A stretch of 64,000 nucleotides of DNA, taken from NCBI GenBank assembly GCA_022702705.1, contig CM040421.1:65554697-65618696 (forward strand). Direction: 5' to 3'. Below are positions 47,589-59,056 of the stretch, in pieces. The number at the start of each line of letters is the position of its first letter. Within the stretch, counting starts at the first letter, position 1. The translations under genes and the position numbers were made by a program. This stretch comes from Papilionanthe hookeriana x Papilionanthe teres (taxonomy: Eukaryota; Streptophyta; Magnoliopsida; Asparagales; Orchidaceae). The notes below the pieces were generated by a model, which worked only from the letters and a program-made list of their open reading frames with translations, did no database searches and was not told the origin of the DNA.

Positions 47589-49482
47589 TGACCCGATTTA
47601 TAAATAGCGGCTAGCGTGCAAAATCTTAAATGATATAAAAATTAGAAAATATTTTACACACTAGGGGTACTACGCAAGTATACGTATCGTTTTAAGTAAT
47701 ATAGAGTTTTCTTTAAAAACCCCAGTATCGATCCCACGAGGAAGTGAAGTAAGAGGTCTTTAATCAAATTCTAGTTAAAATTGTGTTTTATCTCGCAACT
47801 ACTCCTAAATGCAAGTGTTAAATGTAAAGATAGTAACTATATCTAAATGCAAATAATAATTCTAAAGATAACCCTTTTTTGATGAGTTGGTTTGGAGAAT
47901 TTTAAGATATTAAAAACTATTATTCTTATGTAATGAAATAGATAATGTATAGGAATGAGATGCATTTAATATTGTATGTGCCAAATAGGAACAATCCTAT
48001 TCTTTACCCTTTGGTCCAGGCATAAAGAACATCGACTAATCCTATGCTTGGTTACCGAATCACGCGGCTAGGCTTGGAGGATACCGGCCGCCACTTCGTA
48101 GCTCCCACATTCCCCTCGCCCGAGGGCTAACATCTACACTTCAACGACCCAAACGATAGGACCGAATCGAGGATTTTAGCCTCGTCACTCTAAAATCTCC
48201 AATTCTACGCCCGATTAATATTATTTCCCTATTTATTTGCATTCAATCCTCATGAACTTCACCATTCATGGAATTTGAATGTAGTTTCACTTTGTTGAGA
48301 ATTACACCACCCTTTCGGGTCGATGCAATTACTACGAATTTTAACACTACAATGGGCCCTTATTGCAATGCAAATGAAGTGCAAGTAAAAATCATCAAAT
48401 TTATAATTAAATTTACTTCTACCATGCATCACAAAATCCTAAACATGATTTCTACTCATTACAAAAGTAAAGTAAAAGGAAAATAATGGCATAATCTTCT
48501 CATGCCGCTATTTCCAAAGAAGAAGAAAAAGTAAGAGAGATACGTCACAAAGCGCGAAGAAAACACAACGGAAACTTCATTTAACCAAAGAAAATCCACT
48601 AAATAATTGTTTACAAAATTATAAGATAATGAAGAACAATACTTAGCTTTCTCCCTTTGAAAGAAAGACAAAGATCTCTCCTATAAAGTCTCCCGGCGAT
48701 CCATGCAATGCTAGCGAAATCCCTTACAAATTCTCTCAAAATCTCCTCTCCAATCTCTCCAAAAGGGTAGAAATCTACATTTCTACTCTTAGTCTAAGAA
48801 TCCTAAACATTCCTCCAAGTTTTTTTTCACTTTTCTCCTCTAAAATTCCTCTCTTTTCTAACCTATATTCGCCATTTTAAAGAGTATGGATGAAGTTTGA
48901 AGAGTTTCCATAAGCACCCCTTCGAAAAAGCGTCCAAATACGTCGAATATTGGCCCAAAACCGCCAAAAGTCGGTTCATGGTCGTTCGGGCCGCTGTCGG
49001 CGGGTTCGAGGCTGCTGTCGGCGGCCTTTTTGGCCTTTTTTTGGCTATCTCGGGAAAATCTCGCCGTCGGCGAGATCGAGGCCGCCGTCAGCTAAATGAC
49101 TCTGCGCAGCTCCACCGTTTCGCTCCTTTTGGCTCTGTTTTAGCTCCGTTTCGCCCCATTTCAGTTGCGTTGCTTTCGTAACAGATAGCCCTACAAAATA
49201 AGCATAAAAGCAACATTTCTTTAAAGTGTAATCTCATTTAAAAATATGCAAGAAATGTAAAAGAGATTAAGCATCAAAAGACTTATCGAAAGGTGTCAGG
49301 GCAGAATTTCATTTCTTGCTCATTTTTGCTCCAAATTATACCGTTTTTACTTCCTTTTGCTCCAATCACCATTTCTTGTACCTAAAACCAATAAAAATAT
49401 AAAATACCTTCCTTTAAAGTGTAATATCATCAAAAATAAGTAAAATGATATAGGAAAAAGCGTATATATTTTAGGCGTGTCA
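47589..49482 (-). mobile_element. LTR of Athila-like element 2
   Basis: On the minus strand it begins TGACACGCC right after the purine tract TTTGGGGGATTT and ends CGGGTCA. The body resembles the element 1 LTRs (CAAGTATACGTATCG, AGTAATATAGAG, CGATCCCACGAGG, and GATATTACACTTTAAAG on the minus strand). Length 1.9 kb, matching element 1. Confidence 0.78.
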
Positions 49483-51475
49483 AAATCCCCCAAACTTAAC
49501 TGTTACTTGTCCTCAAGTAACACTTTTACTACATAAAAATATAACTCAAGGCAATGTACTTTTCACCTGCAAGACACTAAAAGTTTTCATTTAAAAGAAT
49601 ATATTGGTTAGACTTTTAGAAAGAAATTCAGTAACTCAGGTTAACACTACAAGTATAAGAATATTCAGCAATCAAGTCTAAGGGTTTTAGTCTTCTATTT
49701 AATTCAAGATAAACCATAAATTGTTACATTAAGAATGCCTTGAAAGATTATATGAAAAAGAAGTTCATGCAAACTTCATTAGAATGTAGGCCAATACTTT
49801 AAATATAAATTCAGAAATGAAATCAAATTCTCCCTTTAGGGTGACTCAAGTGAAGCCAATTTTTGATTAGGCATCTCCTCATAAATATTTTTCTTTCCTT
49901 TTTCTTTTTCTTTTTTTTTTTCTTTTTCTCTTCTTTTTTTCTCTTTTTTTTAATGAGGATTACTATATCTGGAGAGCCTGTAATTATTTTGAACTTCACT
50001 CTCCTCTTTCTAAAGTTCAAACTTGAAACACATCCTTACTTTATAATTAGGTATGAGCCTTATTATTCATTATAAAGTCACAATCTCTTCTTAACACACA
50101 ATACTTTAAGTCTCTTAACATTTCAAAAATACAGTTTTCTTTACTTTAAATAGTTAACTATAATCAAATTCTTTCATACCAAATATCTTATCTTTATAAA
50201 ATTAACTTTTATTACTAAAAACTTTCATCCAATCCTTCCATAATATTCGACTAAAATAAAAATTTTTAGTTATCTCAAGCGAGGTTCAATTGCCAGAAGT
50301 TATGCTAATAATTTTTGAAAATATAACAATTGAGAACAAATAAGAGTTAATATTTTTCTTCCCCCCATACTTAAATTTTAAAAATATTTTGCAATTAATT
50401 CCATAAAATGTAGCAGGAAGAAAAAGTAAAAGTTGAATATACTTACTACTACAACATCTTATCAAATTCATATCATGCATAATCAGGATAGAATGACTGT
50501 AGGAAAAAGTAAATCTATCCTAAAACATGCTTGAAATAAAAGTACACTAAAAGGAAGTATTTTCACATTAAAATTTTATTTTTCTTCCTACCCTAAAACT
50601 TAATTTTTAACATATATAACATTCAGTACAGAAAATATAAGCAGGAAGAAAATAATTTAGAAACTCTATCTACCACAAATGTCTATCAAAACCATTTACA
50701 AGTATTCATTAGGATAGAACAACATGCAGCAGAAAATAAATCTAAACTAATCATGCCAGAATGAAATTAACTAAACCAAAGTCTAACTAGCATAGCATGT
50801 ATTAGCATGGGAATATAAAAATGTACTTCAAGACCTAAATAAAGTTGTAACACAAACATAAACACACATATGATAGATGAAGTCAATTTATCCTGTAACT
50901 CATCGCATCTCACTAATTTACTTCCAATTTCTAACAGAATCACTACTCTAGTAAATTAGGCACTTTAAAATGATTTTATAGATTATAATCCCAAAGATAA
51001 AATTACCCCTGATACATTGGTTTTCGGACACCAATCTCAGGCATCATCTAATACTTACAATTAAGCACCACTAACAGTTATAAAGATAGTGTAAGATCAT
51101 CCTAATGGTATTCATCAAATAGGTTCGCGACTCCTACCTAATGAAAATAAAGTTGTAGAAAGGAAGTAACAAATTAAGATGGAACTATCAATGTTCAAAA
51201 TTCATGATTTCTCTTGTAAAACTCAAGTCTGAGTGAGACCTGAGTTATAGTGAACTCGTCAATCCAACTACTACAAGATATCAAGTCTAGCCATAAGAAG
51301 AAGATAATGAATCATATCTCTCAAGACACAGACAGATATCAGATCAAACTACTATCAATCCAAACATCTACCAACAACATTCAAACTGAGCAATCCATAA
51401 TGACACATAAACATCAATTCAATCCACTCTAATGCAAACACCATACTACACTAACAATCATGACTCTCAAGCAAA
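49483..51475 (-). mobile_element. Athila-like element 2, non-coding 3' internal region
   Basis: Begins with the purine tract and continues 2 kb without a convincing frame. It includes a T-rich tract (about 49890-49955) and AT-rich DNA. Near 51500-51540 the strand complementary to pol carries GCGCTTTATGGGAGGCAACC, a short motif that also occurs, diverged, in element 1 near 38070-38110. Confidence 0.65.
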
Positions 51476-52012
51476 CTAAATCAAAGCACACTGATAACTA
51501 TGGGTTGCCTCCCATAAAGCGCTTGGTTTAACGTCATTAGCCCGACAAATGATTCCACCTGGATCAAAATTCCATTTAAGTAATCCTCGATCAATCGCCC
51601 AATCATTTTCAGATCCAGGGATTCCTATAAAATCCTGAAATTTTAATTTTTCATTCAGCTCTTCATTTTCAGATTGATTTATATCATAATTCCTCATAAT
51701 TCTTTCTGGATCCAATATTCTTCTATTGATTTTTTCAATCTGCATATTAATATCATCCTTGAAATTTATAAGAAATGGATCTATATAAGATACTTCAATA
51801 TCTCCCAAAATTTGGATTAGATTCTCTCTAAATAATTCAGATTCTGGATCAAATTCTTTTATGTCACTCTTATGATTCAAGTTATCTTCCAATTCTTCCC
51901 CTTTATAATTATTATATGATGGAGGATCTATCTTAGTTAAGGAAATAGGTTTTTCTAATTCCCTAGGAGTTTTTTCCAATGGTCTTCCAATATCCTTATC
52001 CTCTTTTCTCAA
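51476..52012 (-). pseudogene. 178-codon open frame of element 2, function unknown
   Basis: An intact frame rich in Glu, Asp, Asn and Ile. Its last 25 residues run through the conserved GCGCTTTATGGGAGGCAACC motif. It occupies the place where RT, RNase H and integrase should be, yet shows none of their motifs. It could be the open remnant of a spacer or a family-specific protein. I do not recognise a domain. Confidence 0.4.
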
Positions 52013-52053
52013 CTCAAAGTTTTTTGAAATATATCCTCAAATTCTCTTCCAAG

Positions 52054-52924
52054 TCATAGTTCAATAATTTTATCTTGTTCATCATTTAATTCAGGTTTTT
52101 CTTGTGATTGAGTCGTATCTAAAGATATTAAGACTCGTTGTGTAGATGAATTCCCTGAATAGATAGACTTTAAAATTGTATGGGGTACATCCATCTTAAG
52201 TTCATGAGATTTTTCAACAAATGGAATTAAAAGTTTACTATTTTTGGTAGCTTTCATCATTTCACACCTCTCTTGAATATACATATAGTCTTCCTTTAAT
52301 AACCTTTTCGAATCATCATGAAGGTCTATTTCATTCTCATCTTTTAACTTACTCTCAAAACTTTCTTGGAAATGGTCTTTACTTAGATAATCAATTTCAT
52401 CCATCCAAAAACAATCATCATCTTTTCTCTCAGTTGGATATTTCATAGTCTTTAATACATCAAAATTGACTTCCTGATTATTAATATTTATAGTTAACTC
52501 TCCTTTTTGCACATCTATCATAGTTTGTATAGTAACAAGGAAATGTCTCCCTAAAATAATTATAATTTCTTTATCTTCCTCCATATCTAATATAATAAAG
52601 TCCAAAGGAAAGATAAATTTATCCACTTTAACAAGCACATCTTCTATAACTCCTTTTGGATAAATGATAGATCGATCAGCTAACAGAAGGGTTACAGTAG
52701 TAGGAGAAATATCAACTAAACGTAACCTTCTCAATATAGATAGAGGCATCACATTAATGTTCACTCCTAAATCACATAAAGCTTTTCCACATAATTTTTT
52801 TCCAATTGCACAAGAAATTGTAAAGCTACAAGGATCTTTAAGTTTCTGAGTAAAATTTTTCTGAAGTATGGCATTGCACTCCTCACTTAGTGCAACTGTC
52901 TCATAATCCCCAAATTTCCTTTTC
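52054..52924 (-). pseudogene. Athila-type retropepsin region of element 2
   Basis: A frame of about 290 codons before the assembly gap, on the minus strand. Motifs: ETVALSEECNAILQK, KALCDLGVNINVMPLSIL (retropepsin active-site loop, with VN where AS is usual), TVTLLLADRSIIYPKGVIED, KVDKFIFPLDFIILDMEED and IIIILGRHFLV. The same segment exists in element 1 at 41250-41769. Downstream is an acidic tail ending in TAA at about 52054. Gag would lie in the gap or beyond. Confidence 0.75.
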
Positions 52925-53424
52925 NNNNNNNNNNNNNNNNNNNNNNNNNNNNNNNNNNNNNNNNNNNNNNNNNNNNNNNNNNNNNNNNNNNNNNNNNNNN
53001 NNNNNNNNNNNNNNNNNNNNNNNNNNNNNNNNNNNNNNNNNNNNNNNNNNNNNNNNNNNNNNNNNNNNNNNNNNNNNNNNNNNNNNNNNNNNNNNNNNNN
53101 NNNNNNNNNNNNNNNNNNNNNNNNNNNNNNNNNNNNNNNNNNNNNNNNNNNNNNNNNNNNNNNNNNNNNNNNNNNNNNNNNNNNNNNNNNNNNNNNNNNN
53201 NNNNNNNNNNNNNNNNNNNNNNNNNNNNNNNNNNNNNNNNNNNNNNNNNNNNNNNNNNNNNNNNNNNNNNNNNNNNNNNNNNNNNNNNNNNNNNNNNNNN
53301 NNNNNNNNNNNNNNNNNNNNNNNNNNNNNNNNNNNNNNNNNNNNNNNNNNNNNNNNNNNNNNNNNNNNNNNNNNNNNNNNNNNNNNNNNNNNNNNNNNNN
53401 NNNNNNNNNNNNNNNNNNNNNNNN
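52925..53424. other. Assembly gap (500 N)
   Basis: Exactly 500 N, a conventional length for a gap of unknown size. Frames crossing it are not real. Confidence 0.99.
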
Positions 53425-54044
53425 GGTGGAGAAGATGGCCTCGTGTCGGTCGGCCACCTTAAGGAGAGAATGTGTTTAGAGTGAAGGAGGTGGTGACACC
53501 TCATCCCATGCATAACCATGAATGTTAAGCCATGGGTAATGGGCCTTAAGATGGGCTTAATTAAGTGTTAAATAAGCCTTTAAGATGGTTTAGCCCAATT
53601 AAATATGAAGAGGCTAAAGATGAATTCATTTCTTCTTTAATTTTCATTTTAATTAATTATTTAATTAACTAAAATTGGTGGAAATTATTTTATTAATCAA
53701 TTTATTAATTGAAAATAATTTCAAATTAATTAATTGATTATTTTTGTCATTTTTGTTATTTTATGATTTTAATTTTCATTTTAATTATGCCATTTAATTA
53801 AAATTTTGAAAATTAAATCATTAATCATTTTAATTAATCAAAATAATTTTGAAATTAATTATTTGATTAATTTTTTTATTTTTATTTCATTTTTATCTAT
53901 TTTAATCAAAATAGATAGTGTTGATCAATTTTGACTTGGGTCGACCCAAGTCATCCAAATTGATCAAATTGATTTTAAGATGTCCAACCCTCGTGATTTT
54001 GTCATTGTGGTGTTTTAAATGTGTCGAGTGGGTGAAAAGGTTGA
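53425..54044. other. AT-rich DNA before the 80-bp array
   Basis: Contains many TTAATTAA-like words and phrases such as GGGCCTTAAGATGGGCTTAA. Composition and order (GGGCTT-rich stretch, AT-rich stretch, TTGACC array) resemble 140-690, so both may be parts of one repeat family. No coding potential. Confidence 0.45.
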
Positions 54045-55020
54045 TTTATGGGTCAACAGGATCTGGTCATTAGGTCCAGTCCGCCAATTTGACCAAAGTT
54101 GACTTTTTAGGTCAAAAGGGTTGACCTATGGGGTCAACAGGGTAGATCATTAGTTCTGGTTTGACCAATTTGACCAAAGTTGACTTTTAGGTCAAAAGGG
54201 TGACCTATGGTGTCAACAGTGTAGGTCACTAGGTCTGGTTTGACCAGTTTGACCAAAGTTGACTTTTTAGGTCATTGGGTTAACCTATGGGGTCAACAGT
54301 GTAGGTCATTAGGTCTGGTTTGACCATTTTGACCAAAGTTGACTTTTTAGGTCAAAAGGTTAACCTATGGAGTCAACAGTGTAGGTCATTAGGTCTGGTT
54401 TGACCATCTTGACCAAAGTTGACTTTTTGGGTCATAAGGTTGACCTATGGGGTCAGCAGTGTAGGTCATTAGGTCTGGTTTGACCATTTTGACCAAAGTT
54501 GACTTTTTAAGTCAAAAGGTTGACCTATGGGGTCAACAGTGTAGGTCATTAGGTCTGGTTTGACCATCTTGACCAATGTTGACTTTTTAGGTCATAAGGT
54601 TGACCTATGGGGTCAATGTGGTAGGTCACTAGGTCTAGTTTGACCATTTTGACCAATGTTGATTTTTTAGGTCAAAAGGTCGACCTATCGGGTCAACGAG
54701 GCAGGTCATTAGGTCTCGGTTTGACCAGTTTGACCAAAGTTGACTTTTTAGGTCATAGGGTTGACCTATGGGGTCAACAGAGGTAGGTCATTAGGTCCGG
54801 TTCGACCAATTTGACCAAAGCTTCGACTTTTAAGGTCAAAAGGTCTGATCTATGGGGTCAACAGGGTTTGTCACCGGGTCTGGTTTGACCAATTTGACCA
54901 ATGTTGACTTTTTAGGTCATAGGGGTGACATATGGGGTCAACAGTGTAGGTCACTAGGACTTGTTTGACCAAAGTTGACTTTTTAGGTCATAAGGTATTG
55001 ACCTATTGTAAAATGAGGTC
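54045..55020. repeat. 80-bp tandem array, about 12 units, dimeric
   Basis: GACCAAAG or GACCAATG starts at 54091, 54172, 54251, 54331, 54411, 54491, 54571, 54651, 54732, 54813 and 54896, so the step is 79-83. Each unit has a half near GGTTGACCTATGGGGTCAAC and a half near TGACCATTTTGACCAAAG. The last unit is shortened and the array ends where LTR-B begins. Confidence 0.93.
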
Positions 55021-55029
55021 AACACTAGC

Positions 55030-55885
55030 GCAACACAAATCTTCAACTCTTTGTTAGGCATTTGCATAATCATGTTATTTAAATTAAGCCCTAACCAGTT
55101 TTAGGATTCCGAGGTAGTCATTCGATACGACAAAACCCTCACATCTTAGAGGCTATTTGTATGATCATGTCATACGAATATAAGTCCTAATTAACTAAAT
55201 TGGCAGGATTACAACATTAAATAAACTCTCAAATCGAAGCCAAACAATAGGATAGTTGGAAGTCACCGAGACTTATCTCGAATCCGCGACATCCCCTACT
55301 TCTCCTCCATTGGATTCCTAAAATAACTGCTCCAAATTTGATCCATTCCCACCGAAATTTCCAAAATTCAATTGTTTGAAAACCTTAAACTTTCAAATTC
55401 TTGAGAGCAAAACCACTGATCATTATCGAGAGTTTTCTTAAATGATTCCCGTCATTTAAGATGTAATTAACTATAGGGGCTTACCCTTATAGGGAACTTT
55501 AAGATCCCAGGTAAAATAAACCCTGCTTAATTTATTTATATTAAGTAGGGGAACTTGTCGGCTTATAAAATTGGTTCGCAAACCAAACACAGGTCACAAA
55601 TCTTCTAGTTTATTTAATCGAGCCCCATCATTAAGCAGTGTATCTATTCTTCGGGATTGATACACGGTTTGTGGTGTAGTGCTCGTTTATATAAACTATT
55701 CGGGATGTTGAGATCGGTTTAATTTCATATCTTAAAATTTTCAAACATAAAATTATTTTTAAAATAAAATGCTACTTTCTAAATTATATGTATATTTAAA
55801 TTAAATTTAAAAATTTAAAATTCGCCAACAATTTCTGTAGGCGACCCCTTTTCAAAACACACAACCTAAAAATAAGCCGCACAAC
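55030..55885 (+). mobile_element. LTR-B copy, plus orientation, lacking its upstream half
   Basis: Close reverse-complement match to 45897-46770 and to 59057-60000. Ends in AAGCCGCACA. Only the downstream ~0.86 kb of a ~1.65-kb LTR is present, the rest being replaced by the tandem array. Hairpin at 55471-55492. Confidence 0.82.
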
Positions 55886-55888
55886 TTC

Positions 55889-55907
55889 TGGTGACTCCAC
55901 TGGGGAC
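55889..55907 (+). other. Primer binding site of Tat/Ogre type
   Basis: TGGTGACTCCACTGGGGAC lies a few bases after the LTR end. It resembles the TGGCGACTC-type PBS that I recall from Tat/Ogre elements (reported for tRNA-Arg). It defines the plus orientation of the element. Confidence 0.7.
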
Positions 55908-56423
55908 TAGTTCCTCTCTCCATTTTGATCAGATGGTTTTCCTTTCATAAATTGGTAGTGTATCCATATCCCTAGTGGAGCAAACTACCATTCTTTCCGT
56001 TGGCATACCACTGTCATTTCTATCTTCGAACGGGTATCGCCAACTTCTCTCGGATTTAGGAGCCACTGCTTGTAGACATCCCTAAACAGAGAGGTTCCAA
56101 TTCCTTTTACCTCTTTTCCGAGGTGAGGTCGACCCCCAATAAGTGTTAGGCCTAGGAGCGATCCCTCGGGTCGAGAAGTTTTGTGAGACTTTCTCTTCCT
56201 TTCCAATTCGAATCTAGTCCTTTACCTTTTCTATACTTTAATCATTTTGTTCCTAATAAACAAATCCTCTAATAAACAACCTTCTAATAAACGAATTCTC
56301 TTAAAAATCACAAATACATTAAGATAAACGGGAATGTGTTCGGACTCTTTCTTTTGTGTTCTAAGTTTTGTGATGAAAGGAAGCATAATTCAGGACTGAC
56401 ATTCGGAATCTACACTGCAGAAA

Positions 56424-57181
56424 ATGACTGCGCTAAAGTTAATTTTCACCTTCACCAATAGAATGGACTTCACTGTCTACAAAGATGAACTTCCCGACAA
56501 TGGAATCATAAATTTTGGATAAGGATTCGACAATACAGATATTAAGTTCGCTGACGTTACTCTTTTCACACTAATGGACAAAGTGCCAGGAACTGAGGAG
56601 CCCGTAATTGAGTTCAACCTGAAGTCGGCTCAAGAATTCCCTCCCCTGCAAAAGTTTCCAGATGAAAGAAGTACTGCTATTCGTAGGAGGACTGTTGTCT
56701 CTACCCCCACCGGTCTAGTCATCTCTGTGCCTACCCCGGCTTCCGCCAAACTTAAGGGGAAGGAAATCCAAGTCTGTGATAAGCCTGTCACCGTGGAGGG
56801 TACAGATTTTGCTACAATACCATCTGTTTTCGAGATTGGGTCCAGCCTCAAAGTCGCACCCCTAACTCGGACTCAAAGGAGAAATAGATGCGAAAGATCG
56901 CCATGATCGAGAAAGCCAAAGCTGCTGATGTTACTTTTCTAGAGGAAATTCCTGAGGAAAGAGAAGAACTGCCTGAGTATATACCTCTATTGGAAGGGAG
57001 TAGGTTTCAGCCCCTCTCTGCTGCATCGGATGAAGAAGACGTCCGAAGGATTGCCCATACATTACCCCGACCTACATACTATAGTAACTACAAAAGAAAA
57101 AGGGTTAAGACTACGCCATTTTCTCGGTTACAAGCTGTGATAGAAAAATTGGCAAAGAAAGAAAGATGCCCCGTGTCATAA
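56424..57181 (+). pseudogene. Upstream reading frame of a Tat-like element
   Basis: From ATG 56424 a frame runs to 56906 with one internal stop near 56519. A shift near 56890 then joins a second frame to 57181. It encodes about 250 residues, Pro/Val-rich first, then acidic (FLEEIPEEREELPEYIPLLE) and basic (NYKRKRVKTTPF). No known gag or enzyme motif. It may be the N-terminal part of gag or an extra ORF before gag such as Ogre elements possess. Confidence 0.5.
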
Positions 57182-59056
57182 ATCCAAAGAAGAATGGGAC
57201 GAGTGCCAGCTAGATCCCGCCTTGGACCGCGAGTAGAACCTGTCACTGCCATAGAGAAACCAAAGAAGAAAATGAGGGCAAGTTCACCAAGTTGTTGTGT
57301 CGGGCCATCATATTAGGGAGGACACCACCTACCAAGATATAGCCGACGTGACCGTCCGGTCCCAGTGCCTTCGCTCGTAAGAAGGATGGTGTGGCGACCT
57401 ATTATTACCGAGCCGAGACCAGTCGAGACCAACACAACATCCTGAGAAGAAAAGCCTCGTCAAAGAGCCTGAATCAGAAGGAAGTCCTACTGCAATAAAA
57501 GAAACTCCCGAAAAAGAAGTTCAATAGCCATCACACGACAACCGCGAGACCGTCTGGAAGAGACCCCTCGAGGATGTTATAGGAAAGCTAAGGACCGATA
57601 TCTGATGGTTGACGAAGGAAAGAGGAGAAAAGTTGGAAAATGAAGTTGATTCATCAGAATTTATGGATGAAGAGTATGCCGAGATCAACATGGTTGAGAC
57701 ACGAGCATCGTTAGCTTTGTAAGGTGCTCTGGCAGCTGCGGAAAGAGATGAACCTGAAGTGATGAGAGCACAGCTTCGGGAAAGAGATGACACAATTTCC
57801 TAGATAGAAAAGAGGATGGAAGAGATGGCTGCTGCTTTAGCCACTCTCCAGAGTCAAGTACAACCTCGTAAAGAAACACCCCGCGAGATCATCCATATTG
57901 CAGATGGAGGAAAAGAGATCACATCCGTCAACGGAGACGAGCAACCAAAGAAGGATTCTACACAGAGCATGATTCCCTAAAAGGACATTAAAAACATGGT
58001 AGAACAGCAGGTGCGAGAAGCTTTAGCACAATCCAAGAGTGGAGCATCTATTCATACGGGTAGACCTTTCCCCGAAGAGTTCGATGCATTCCAATACCCG
58101 AAAGGCTTCGTACCACCTCTGTTTAAGAGTTTTGATGGAACGGGAAACCCCCGGCAGCATGTCGCACATTTTTGTGCTAGTTGCTGCAATGCCGGTGGGA
58201 GTGACGCTTTACTCTTCCGTCAGTTCGTTAGCAGTTTGTCAGGGATCGCCTTCGACTGGTACGCAGAATTTCCAAATGGTTCAATTAAAACCTTTGCAAA
58301 ATTGGAAAACCTCTTCGTTAAGCGGTTTGACGGGGCTCGGCACCACATCACCATCGGTGATCTAGTGGTGGAGCACCAGAAACCGAACGAGACTTTAGTA
58401 GATTACATACTTCTATGGAGAAACTTAAGCATGAAGTGTGAACAAGAGGAAGGCTGGGAGCTTACAAGAGGAAGCAAAGCAGCTAAGTTTGGTGGACAAG
58501 ACCGATAAACAGAAACCCGTAAAAGCATTTGAAAAGAAATCCAGAATCGTCGTGGCAGTAGATAAGGGCAAGCAGCCGAAGTGCAGATACGACCGGAGCG
58601 GCCACGACTTAGCTATCAACCACCGCAACAGTACTTATCGACAACCTCAGCAAGGTTATCAATAGCCTCGACTGAGCTATCAGCCGCCTCAGCATTATGA
58701 ACAACCGCCTCGTCCACAGCGTACCCTAAAAGATTTTCTGAATAAGGAATATCCATTCAAAACATAAGCAGTAGTGAAGATGTTCCACAGTTTAATGAAG
58801 ACACCTGATTTTCAGCTACCAGAGCTCAAAAGGCCAGAAGAAGTCAATAAGAAAGATCATCTAAACTATTGCCTTTACCACCAGATGCTCGGGCACAAGA
58901 TAGAGGATTGCATCACTTTCAAGATTTGGCTTGACGACAATCTCCGGAAAGGGAACATAACGATCCCAAAGGAATACATGAAGGAACCCAAAAAAGGAGG
59001 TTCCATCAATGTTATCTCGACGGATCCTATTGTTCCGATAAACCCCTATACAACCA
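57182..59056 (+). pseudogene. Tat-like gag, frameshifted
   Basis: A coiled-coil stretch (EKRMEEMAAALATLQSQV, about 57810-57860) precedes the gag core at 57996-58430: FDAFQYPKGFVPPLFKSFDG, NPRQHVAHFCASC, LLFRQFVSSLSGIAFDWYAE, SIKTFAKLENLFVKRF. A shift near 58435 leads to a basic region. At 58774-59050 a C-x2-H-x4-H-x4-C motif (CLYHQMLGHKIEDC) matches the gag finger of the Tat group. Several stops are present. Protease and RT are absent because LTR-B begins at 59057. Confidence 0.8.

Noticed and set aside
52887..53519. Frames that cross the run of N
   Set aside because: Unknown bases cannot be read. Only the part of the minus frame below 52925 has protease motifs.
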